DNA of 64,000 nucleotides from an uncultured Clostridia bacterium (GTDB lineage: Bacteria; Bacillota; Clostridia; Christensenellales; UBA1750). The notes under the pieces were generated by a model. The model saw only the letters and a list, made by a program, of their open reading frames with translations. It searched no databases and was not told where the DNA came from. The stretch spans positions 1-64,000 of the forward strand of contig CANQPP010000003.1 in the NCBI GenBank assembly GCA_947625765.1, read 5' to 3'. Positions 41,355-48,800 of the stretch are shown here, piece after piece. Every line of letters starts with the position of its first letter. Position 1 is the stretch's first letter. A program made the position numbers and the translations under genes.

Positions 41355-42521
41355 TTAGCGCAGGTGGTAGCGGGCGCGCAGGGCGGCCGTGGCGCGGCCG
41401 GCCTCCTCGCCGGTAAAGAGCAGGCTCACCTGGATCTCGGAGCTGGTGACCAGCAGCGGGTGCACGTCCGCCTCGTCCAGCGTCTCGAAGATGCCCGCGG
41501 CGATGCCGCGCTGCTTCTCCATCCCCTGCCCCAGGATCGTGAGCTTGGTCAGGCCGAAGGTGAGCGTGGCGCACTCCAATTCCTTCGCGGCCCTGCGGGC
41601 GTGCTCCTCGGTGATGGTGAAGGAGAAGCTCTCCCGGGCGGTGGAGCGGGCCAGCATGTCGATGTTCACGTCCTGCTCGGCCAGGGAGCGCAGGAGCTTG
41701 CCCGGGTCGATGCCCGCGGGGATGGTGACCAGGGTCTGGCCGTCCTCCATGCGCAGGTGGGTGACGCCCGCGTCCTGCAGGAGCAGGTCGCGCATGTCGT
41801 AGAGGCCGGGGTTCTTCTGCGTCACGAAGGCGGCGGCCTGCAGGGCGCCTAAAGCGAAGATGCGGCGGCTGGAGGCGGAATGGGCCAGCGTCACGGTCTC
41901 GTCCTCCCCTAGGAAGAACAGCTCGTGCTCGCCGGTCACGCTGCCGCCGCGCACCGCGTGGATGCCGATCTCGCCGCTGTCGCGGGGGGCGACGCCCTGG
42001 CGGCCGAACACGTAGCTGCGGGGCTCGGCCAGCGCCTCCCGCACGCCGTCTGCCAGCAGCAGGGCCGTGCCGGAGGGGGCGTCCACCTTGGTCTTGTGGT
42101 GCTTCTCCACGATCTCCACGTCGAAGCCGGCAAGCTCGGAGGCGGCCTTCTTGGCCAGCTCCAGCAGCACGTTCACGCCCACGGACATGTTGGCGGTGCG
42201 GAAAACGGGCAGCTCCTTGGCCGCGGCCACGATGGCGGCGGACTGCTCCGGGGAATAGCCGGTGGTGGCCAGCACCAGGGGCATGGAATGAGCCCTGGCG
42301 TAGCGCAGTATATCGTCCAGTGCGTCGGGGCGGGAAAAGTCCACCAGCACGTCCGCCTGCACGGCGCAGTCGTCCAGGGACTCGTACAGGGGGAAGCTGG
42401 CCTTGGCGCCGGCGGCGTAGCGGTCCACGCCCGCGGCCACGTAGTAGCCCTGCTCCACGGCGCAGGCGGCCAGCAGGCGGCCCATCTTGCCCAAGGCGCC
42501 GTTGATGAGGATCGAGATCAT
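41355..42521 (-). CDS. dapB: 4-hydroxy-tetrahydrodipicolinate reductase fused to C-terminal aspartokinase-type ACT domains
   Basis: DapB: NGALGKMGRLLAA, DFSRPDALDDIL, EIVEKHHKTKVDAPSGTALLLADGV; C-terminal ACT: LRSLAEQDVNIDMLARS and LTKLTILGQGMEKQRGIAAGIFETLDEADVHPLLVTSSEIQVSLLF. Confidence 0.88.
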   Translation of the reverse strand: MISILINGALGKMGRLLAACAVEQGYYVAAGVDRYAAGAKASFPLYESLDDCAVQADVLVDFSRPDALDDILRYARAHSMPLVLATTGYSPEQSAAIVAAAKELPVFRTANMSVGVNVLLELAKKAASELAGFDVEIVEKHHKTKVDAPSGTALLLADGVREALAEPRSYVFGRQGVAPRDSGEIGIHAVRGGSVTGEHELFFLGEDETVTLAHSASSRRIFALGALQAAAFVTQKNPGLYDMRDLLLQDAGVTHLRMEDGQTLVTIPAGIDPGKLLRSLAEQDVNIDMLARSTARESFSFTITEEHARRAAKELECATLTFGLTKLTILGQGMEKQRGIAAGIFETLDEADVHPLLVTSSEIQVSLLFTGEEAGRATAALRARYHLR

Positions 42522-42566
42522 GGGAACACTCCTTCCGCCGGGCCGGGGTCTTCCGGCCTTCTCGGC

Positions 42567-43463
42567 CTAGTCGATCAGGGAAAAGTCGCGCAGGCAGGCA
42601 AGCAGCTTCTGAAGATGTGCCTCCTGCATATCCACAAGGGGCAGGCGCAGCGGCCCGCAGGCAAAGCCCATCTGGCGCAGCGCGGTCTTTACGGGGATCG
42701 GGTTCACCTCGCAGAACAGCGCCTCTGCCATGGGCAGCATGCGCAGCTGGGCCTGCCGGGCCTCCTCGGTGCGGCCTGCCAAATAGTCCGCGACCATGTC
42801 GTGCATGAGGCGCGGCAGCACGTTGGCCACCACGGAGATGACACCCTTGCCCCCCAAGGACAGGATGGGCACCACGCTGTCGTCGTTGCCGGAATAGATG
42901 GCAAGCTCCGGGCAGAGCCGCGCGATGCGGGCTGCCTGCACGATGTCGCCGGAGGCCTCCTTGACGGCCACGATGTTGGGATGTTCATCGCTCAAGGTCT
43001 TCAGCGTCTCCGGGGCCATGTTCAGCCCCGTGCGGGAGGGGACGTTGTAGAGGATCAGGGGTTTATCCACCGCGTCCGCCACGGCCCCGAAGTGGCGGAT
43101 GAGCCCCGCCTGCGTGGTCTTGTTGTAGTAGGGCGTCACCAGCAGGAGCGCGTCCGCGCCCAAGTCCGCGGCCTGTTTGGCGGAGCGGATGGCGAAGGCG
43201 GTGTCGTTGGAGCCCGCGCCCGCGATCACGGGCACGCGGCCGTGCACGCGCTCCACAGCCCGGGCGATCACCTGGGCCTCCTCGCTCAAGTCCATGGTGG
43301 AAGGCTCGCCGGTGGTGCCGCAGACGATCAGCGCGTCCGTGCCGCCGGAGAGCTGGAACTCGATCAGCTGGTCCAGAACGGGAAGGTTCGGGCCTCCGTC
43401 CTCTGTGAAGGGGGTGACCATGGCCGTGCCGCTGCCCTGAAACACGAGGGTCTTTTTAAGCAT
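42567..43463 (-). CDS. dapA: 4-hydroxy-tetrahydrodipicolinate synthase
   Basis: GTAMVTPFTEDG; VCGTTGEPSTMDLSE; LILYNVPSRTGLNMAPETL; VKEASGD. Confidence 0.95.
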   Translation of the reverse strand: MLKKTLVFQGSGTAMVTPFTEDGGPNLPVLDQLIEFQLSGGTDALIVCGTTGEPSTMDLSEEAQVIARAVERVHGRVPVIAGAGSNDTAFAIRSAKQAADLGADALLLVTPYYNKTTQAGLIRHFGAVADAVDKPLILYNVPSRTGLNMAPETLKTLSDEHPNIVAVKEASGDIVQAARIARLCPELAIYSGNDDSVVPILSLGGKGVISVVANVLPRLMHDMVADYLAGRTEEARQAQLRMLPMAEALFCEVNPIPVKTALRQMGFACGPLRLPLVDMQEAHLQKLLACLRDFSLID

Positions 43464-43625
43464 ACCTGCATCCTCCTTGGCGGTCGAATCGGAATACGTT
43501 TTGTAAAAGGAAGGCGGCATCTTTTTGCCGACCGTGGGCAGAAGAAAAGCGCCCGTTTCCTGCCCGAAAAACGGAGGGGCCAAGGCCGGAACGCTGTGCT
43601 TGCTGCCTGCGGACGGCGTCTCCAC

Positions 43626-43660
43626 TTAAAAATACGGGGAAAAGCCGCGCGTTTTCCTTT
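43626..43660 (-). terminator. Riboswitch expression-platform terminator
   Basis: Minus strand GGAAAACGCGCGGCTTTTCC CCG TATTTTT between aptamer and dapA. Confidence 0.6.
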
Positions 43661-43826
43661 CCAACAGCGCTCCGCCCGAAGGGACCTTCCGGGCGACAGT
43701 CGCACGGCCCTGTGCCGTGCGCCCAGGCGCGGGGCCTCTTAAGTTGCCCTTTTGAAGCGCCTTCGGCGGGCAGGCCCTTCTCCGTTTTTGTTTCGGATAC
43801 CGCGATGCCCGCGCCTCTGTCATAAG
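43661..43826 (-). ncRNA. Lysine riboswitch (L-box) aptamer upstream of dapA
   Basis: Minus strand: ACAGAGGCGCGGGCATC...GCCGAAGG...CCTGGGCGCACGGC..GCCGTGCGACTGTCGCCCGGAAGG..CCTTCGGGCGGAGCGCTGT; matches L-box landmarks (AGAGGUGCGG, GCCGAAG, CUGGG, CUGUC, GGAGUGCU). Confidence 0.85.
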
Positions 43827-43834
43827 GTACCTTG

Positions 43835-43864
43835 ATTATACCCTTGCCGCCCCGCCCTTGTCAA
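43835..43864 (-). promoter_or_regulatory. Sigma-A type promoter of the dapA operon
   Basis: Minus strand TTGACA - 18 nt - TATAAT, start point just 5' of the L-box. Confidence 0.75.
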
Positions 43865-43934
43865 CTTGAAAACCCGGCGCGGCGGGCAGACGGAAACAAG
43901 CCCCTGCCGCACACGCAAAAGGGGCGCGCCGTTC

Positions 43935-43964
43935 TTGACAAAGGCGGCCGCCCCTGCGTACAAT
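43935..43964 (+). promoter_or_regulatory. Sigma-A-like promoter pointing toward 44.3 kb
   Basis: TTGACA - 18 nt - TACAAT. Confidence 0.5.
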
Positions 43965-44006
43965 GAAAGAGCGTAAACGGATACGCTTAAAGCCCGTTTT
44001 GGCGGA

Positions 44007-44207
44007 TCACTTCTCGTTGTGGTCCACCCAGTCCTTGGCCTCCCGTATGTCCGTGGGGTTCGGGAGCGGCACGCCGCTCTGCTCCTCCCTGTTCTGCCCG
44101 TCGGTCAGGGCTAACGTGGCGTACTGGGACGCGCCCGCGTAATGCACGCTGACCCCGCTGTCCAGCGGCCGGGTCCTAACGGACATCTTCTTTCGCTTTT
44201 TCGCCAT
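44007..44207 (-). CDS. Small conserved protein (DUF3787-like)
   Basis: 66 aa, MAKKRKKMSVRTRPLD...GVPLPNPTDIREAKDWVDHNEK; C-terminal AK-WVD-N-K signature; GGAGGCAG upstream. Confidence 0.6.
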   Translation of the reverse strand: MAKKRKKMSVRTRPLDSGVSVHYAGASQYATLALTDGQNREEQSGVPLPNPTDIREAKDWVDHNEK

Positions 44208-44334
44208 GGTGGGAACGCTGCCTCCTTTCCGGGCCGGAAAACTCCTTATCCAGCCGTTTTTGATAAGGGTAGTTTGGCCGGAGGCAGGCGCGATTATGAT
44301 GAGGACCCGCATTTTCAGGAAGGGAGAGAACGAT

Positions 44335-44868
44335 ATGCTCCTTCGCCAGGCTCGGCCGGAGGACGCCGCGCGCATCGCCGAGATCTACCGCCCCTATGTG
44401 GAATACACCTGCTACACCTTCGAGTACGACGCGCCGGACGCCGAGGAGTTCAAGCGCCGTATGCGGGACATACAGTCCTTCTTCCCCTTCTTCGTCCTGG
44501 AGCAGGAGGGAAATGTGCTGGGCTATGCCTACGCCCATGCCTTCCGCGAGCGCGCCGCCTTCGACTGGTGCTGCGAGACCAGCGTGTATGTGGACTGCCG
44601 CTGCCGCATGAAGGGCGTGGGGCGCGCGGTGTATTCCGCCCTGCTGGAGGCGCTTCAAAAACAGGGCTTCACCAAGGCCTATGCGGTGCTGGGCTGCCCC
44701 AACGAGCCCTCCGAGGCCTTCCACGCGGCCTTAGGCTTTACGCTGGAAGGGGAGCTGCCGGACGTGGGCTACAAGCACGACGGCTGGCACGCGACCAAGT
44801 ACATGGCAAGGATACTCAACGAGCCAAAGCGGAACATGGCGCCGCCCAGGCCCTTTCAAAGCCTTTGA
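44335..44868 (+). CDS. GNAT N-acetyltransferase (phosphinothricin acetyltransferase-like)
   Basis: LLRQARPEDAARIAEIYRPYVEYTCYTFEYDAPDAEEF; ETSVYVDCRCRMKGVGRAVYSALLEALQKQGF. Confidence 0.9.
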   Translation: MLLRQARPEDAARIAEIYRPYVEYTCYTFEYDAPDAEEFKRRMRDIQSFFPFFVLEQEGNVLGYAYAHAFRERAAFDWCCETSVYVDCRCRMKGVGRAVYSALLEALQKQGFTKAYAVLGCPNEPSEAFHAALGFTLEGELPDVGYKHDGWHATKYMARILNEPKRNMAPPRPFQSL

Positions 44869-44911
44869 AAATCTCACATAAAGACCCGTTCACGAAAGGA
44901 GACAAACACAC

Positions 44912-45706
44912 ATGAAAGCGCGGGAACTGATGGAAAAGCTGCTCGATCTATCGCCCAGAAGGATCGAGGACACCGTGGACACCTTGAAGGCGGGCGACCC
45001 GGACAAGGAGGTCCACAAGGTCGCCACCTGCTTCATCGCCTCCGTGGAGCTCATCCGCGAGGCGGCCGCGTGGGGCGCGGACCTCATCATCGCCCACGAG
45101 CCCACGTTCTACGCCCACAGGGACGACGTGGAGGATCAGCTGGACGATCCCGTGATCGCCGCCAAGAAGGCCCTCCTGCGGGAGACGGGCCTCACCGTGT
45201 ACCGCTACCACGACCACGCCCACAGCAAGCAGCCGGACGTGATCATCGACGGCGTGTTCCGCAAGCTGGGCTGGGAGGTCGAGTTCACCGGCTACGACAA
45301 GCCCGCGTACCTGAAAGTTCCCATGACGGCCCGGCAGATGGCCGCGGACTTTGAGCAGAAGCTGGGCGTCCGCCACGTGCGCGTCGCCGGCGAGCTGGAC
45401 AAGCCCGCCACGGGCATCGCGCCCATGTTCGGCTCCCCCGGCGAGGATACGCTGGAAAAGGCCCTGCGCGACCCGCGCATCCAGGTGGTGCTGGCCGGCG
45501 AGGTGAGCGAGTGGCGCGTGTGCGAGTACGCCCGCGACGCGGCCGCCCTGGGCATGAACAAGGCTGTGCTGGCCCTGGGCCACGCGGGCAGCGAGCGCGA
45601 CGGCATGGACGACTTCCGCCGCATCCTGCTGGAGCTGGACCCCGGTCTCACCGTCCGCTACTTCGACAGCGGCGAGGTGTACCGCTATCCCGGGGACAAG
45701 GCCTGA
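44912..45706 (+). CDS. Nif3-like dinuclear metal center protein
   Basis: DLIIAHEPTFYAHRDD; LTVYRYHDHAHS; VLALGHAGSERDGM. Confidence 0.88.
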   Translation: MKARELMEKLLDLSPRRIEDTVDTLKAGDPDKEVHKVATCFIASVELIREAAAWGADLIIAHEPTFYAHRDDVEDQLDDPVIAAKKALLRETGLTVYRYHDHAHSKQPDVIIDGVFRKLGWEVEFTGYDKPAYLKVPMTARQMAADFEQKLGVRHVRVAGELDKPATGIAPMFGSPGEDTLEKALRDPRIQVVLAGEVSEWRVCEYARDAAALGMNKAVLALGHAGSERDGMDDFRRILLELDPGLTVRYFDSGEVYRYPGDKA

Positions 45707-46182
45707 TGGAAGCGCGTTACGCCTCTGCGCTCGAAAGCCCCATCGGTCCCCTGCTCGTGCTGGCGGACGAGGACGCCTTGCTGGGCATCCACATGGCACA
45801 AACGAGCGAAGCGGAAGCTGCCCTGCCGGGGAGTGGGCTCACGCGCCGGGCAGCCTTGGAGCTTGAACAGTATTTCTTAGGGAAACGCACTTCCTTCGAC
45901 CTGCCCCTGCACCTTTGCGGCACGCCCTTTCAGGAGAAGGTCTGGCGCGCCCTAGCCGAGCTGCCCTACGGGGAAGCGACGAGCTACGCCGCCATCGCCC
46001 GCCGGATCGGCAGCCCGAAGGCCGTGCGGGCCGTGGGCGGCGCGGTGGGAAGGAACCCCTTCCTGGTGGTGCTGCCCTGCCACCGGGTGCTGGCCTCGGA
46101 CGGCCGCCTGGGCGGCTTCGCCCTGGGACTGAAAGCCAAGCGGACGCTGCTGCGGCTGGAAAACATCTCCTGGCGGGAATGA
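45706..46182 (+). CDS. ogt: Methylated-DNA--protein-cysteine methyltransferase
   Basis: PFQEKVWRALAELPYGEATSYAAIARRIGSPKAVRAVGGAVGRNPFLVVLPCHRVLASDGRLGGFA. Confidence 0.95.
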   Translation: MEARYASALESPIGPLLVLADEDALLGIHMAQTSEAEAALPGSGLTRRAALELEQYFLGKRTSFDLPLHLCGTPFQEKVWRALAELPYGEATSYAAIARRIGSPKAVRAVGGAVGRNPFLVVLPCHRVLASDGRLGGFALGLKAKRTLLRLENISWRE

Positions 46183-46199
46183 GGCCGGCTCATACTTAA

Positions 46200-46245
46200 A
46201 ACCCCCAAGGCCCGCGCGTCCAACGCGCGGGCCTTCTTCTTCCCC
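46200..46245 (+). terminator. Rho-independent terminator
   Basis: AAGGCCCGCGCG TCCA ACGCGCGGGCCTT CTTCTTC. Confidence 0.75.
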
Positions 46246-46325
46246 TTCTTTCGCGGCCTTGACGGAAGGCGCGCCGCCGTGCTATGCTTCCCTTTGCTAA
46301 ATATGGAAAAAAGGGGGGCTTTGCC

Positions 46326-46706
46326 ATGCCAGACCTGTGGCAGAGCGGCATAGAAGAAGAAAGCGAGTACGCCCGGCGCATCCGGGTGACCACCACGCCT
46401 GCGCTGGAGGGGTACCGCGTCACCGCGTACTTGGGCGTCGTCTCGGCGGAAACCGTCCTTGGGACCGGCTTTTTCAGCGAGCTTGCCAGCTGGATGGCCG
46501 ACCTGTTCGGCGCAGAGAGCCGCACGCTTGCCTGGAAGATCGACCAGGCCCGGGACTCGGCCCTCAGGAAGCTGCGCGCAAAGGCGCTGGACTTAGGCGC
46601 GGACGCCGTCATCGGCACCTCCTTCGCCTATTCCTCCAACTCCCGCAGCATGGTCAGCGTGATCGTCACCGGCACCGCCGTCAACGCCGCGCCCATCCCC
46701 CGCTGA
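46326..46706 (+). CDS. YbjQ/UPF0145-like putative heavy-metal-binding protein
   Basis: RVTTTPALEGYRVTAYLGVVSAETVLGTGF...ALRKLRAKALDLGADAVIGTSFAYS. Confidence 0.8.
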   Translation: MPDLWQSGIEEESEYARRIRVTTTPALEGYRVTAYLGVVSAETVLGTGFFSELASWMADLFGAESRTLAWKIDQARDSALRKLRAKALDLGADAVIGTSFAYSSNSRSMVSVIVTGTAVNAAPIPR

Positions 46707-46833
46707 CCCCCGCCCCACCTATCCTCCGGCCCCGGGCCTCGACCCCGGGGCCGTTCTCTATTTCTCTCCCCCCGCAACGCACTTTCCTGAAGGTCCCCCC
46801 CCGAGCGGCAACACTATGCGAGCCCTCCCGCAT

Positions 46834-48606
46834 CAACGCAGCGAGCAAGCGGGTAGGCGTTTGAAAAACGCCCCGCAAGCGAGCAGGATTCGCGACGAAC
46901 GCCCCACTTTCCCTCATATCCGCCTTTTCCCAAAAATACCAACCTTTTGACAAAATCCGACATAACACAACCACGTAGCGAGCGAGCTGGCGTTTGCAAA
47001 AACGCCCCGCAAGCGAGCGGGATATACCGCGTCGCCTCTCTTTCCCCTCCTGTTCGTTCCCATTCTCTCAAGAACCGCGCTAACATCATGCCAAACCCCC
47101 GAGCCAACGCAGCGAGTGAGCGGCTGGCGTTTGCAAAACGCCCCGCAAGCGAGTGGGATTCACAACAGCCGCTCCGTTTTTCCCCAAAAATGCCATATTT
47201 TCGACATATTCCGATATTGTGCAACCGCGTAGTGAGCTATTGGCGTGTTGAAACACGCCACAAGCGAACGGAACTTGCGCTGATCATTCCCCTTTTCCCT
47301 CCTGCCCCTTCCCGCCCCACAAAGAACCGCGCCGAACTTCTACCAAACCTCAACGCCAACGCAGCGAGCAAGCGGGTAGGCGTTTGAAAAACGCCCCGCA
47401 AGCGAGCGGGATTCATGGCTAACCTCCGCTTTCCCTCATATCCGACTTCCCCAAAAATGCCGAACTTTTGACAAAATCCGACATTGCGCAGTCACGTAGT
47501 GAGCGAGTGGTGCGTTTATAAACGCGCCACAAGCGAATGGGATTTACAGCGTCCCTTTTTTCTCCTACCCGTTCCCCTCCTCCCAAGAACCGCGCCAAGA
47601 CTCTACTCCCCCTCCTGCAACGCAGTGAGCAAGCGGGCAGGCGTTTTGAAAAAACGCCCCGCAAGCGAGCGGGATTTCAGATGAAAGCCCCCGTTTTCCC
47701 CATATCCGTCTTTTTCCAAAAACGCCGAGTTTTCGACATAATCCGATATTGCGCAACCGCGCAGTGAGCGAGTGGCGTGTTTCCAAACGCGCCACAAGTG
47801 AACGGGGCTTACGACGAATGCCTCGCTTTCCCTCATATCTGTCCTTCCCTAAAAACACCAATCTTTTGACAAAATCCGACATCGCGCAGCCGTGTAGTGA
47901 GCGGGTAGGCGTTTGAAAAACGCCCCGCAAGCGAGCGGGATTCACGACGCCCCCCACTTTCCCTCATATCCGTCTTTCCCCAAAAACACCGGCCTTTTGA
48001 CAAAATCCGACATTGCGCAGCCGCGTAGTGAGCGAGTGGCGCGTTTACAAACGCGCCACAAGCGAACGGAACTTACAGCGGCGCCTCTCTTTTTCTTCCT
48101 GCCTGTTCCCATTCTCCCACGAACTGCGCTGAGATCATGCCGAACCTCCGCACCAACGCAGCGAGCAAGCGGGCAGGCGTTTGAAAAACGCCCCGCAAGC
48201 GAGCGGGACTAGCAAAGGAGCCAAACAGGAGGAAAAGCCTCCGCTCATTTTTCAGCGGCAGCTCGTTTCCCCGACGACGAGAAGGGGGGATCGCCAAGGG
48301 GGGCGGCGCTCCGCCGCCCCCCTTGGCGGAGCCTCGGCGCAGCCGAGGAGTCTCCCGTACGGGGCACAAAGGCAAGCGAACCGCTCCCCCCGTCCGTGCA
48401 TCTCACGTCCCCCGTTTTCCGTCGTATCCCTTTTCCCGCGCCCGCAGGCGCGCGTCCCCGCCAAAAGTCGGAAAGCGCAGCGGAGGCGTCGTGAGCGCGC
48501 TTGCAAGCGAACAGCCGCAGCAAGCGGGACTTTTTGCGGAAGAGGAGTCGCGACTGAGTGAGCGAGAGGTGGCGTTTTTTTACAAAAAAACGCCGCCGCG
48601 AACGAT
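46834..48606. repeat. Array of about 13 related hairpins (two alternating stem types) with homologous spacers
   Basis: Type A core GCGGG-TA-GGCGTTTGAAAAACGCC-CCGCAAGCGAGCGGGATT; type B core GAGTGGCGCGTTTACAAACGCGCCACAAGCGAACGG; spacers share CCCTCATATCCG...TTTTGACAAAATCCGACATTGCGCA. Confidence 0.9.
48292..48348. repeat. Two back-to-back perfect palindromes
   Basis: CGCCAAGGGGGGCGGCG CTC CGCCGCCCCCCTTGGCG (17-bp arms), then CCTCGGC GCA GCCGAGG. Confidence 0.85.
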
Positions 48607-48627
48607 ACGTAGTCCGCGACGACGTGG

Positions 48628-48704
48628 TGGCGTGCCTTGAGGGATTCGAACCCCCGGCCTTTTGGTCCGTAGCCAAACGCTCTATCCAGCTGAGCTAAAG
48701 GCAC
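48628..48704 (-). tRNA. tRNA-Arg (anticodon ACG), CCA encoded
   Basis: Minus strand GTGCCTTTAGCTCAGCTGGATAGAGCGTTTGGCTACGGACCAAAAGGCCGGGGGTTCGAATCCCTCAAGGCACGCCA; acceptor GTGCCTT/AAGGCAC. Confidence 0.95.
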
Positions 48705-48800
48705 ATACCATCTGCGCTTGATTTTCAAGCGCAGAATCGATTATAACGCCGGGGGATAAAAATGTCAAGGGGTTTTATGGGTCTCAAACAAGATTCTTTT

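Noticed and set aside
41925-43742. 605-aa plus-strand ORF
   Set aside because: Antisense of dapB-ACT, dapA and the riboswitch.
46834-48206. CRISPR array interpretation of the 46.8-48.2 kb repeats
   Set aside because: Intervening segments are long (~75 nt) and homologous to each other rather than unique; repeat units vary and no cas genes are present.
46814-48375. Minus- and plus-strand ORFs over the hairpin array (e.g. 46814..47224, 47565..47957, 47913..48212, 48073..48375)
   Set aside because: They are open frames through the repeat units, with repetitive low-information translations and no plausible RBS or operon context.
48245-48728. Minus-strand ORFs across tRNA-Arg (48245..48676, 48252..48728)
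   Set aside because: They translate the tRNA and palindromes; spurious.
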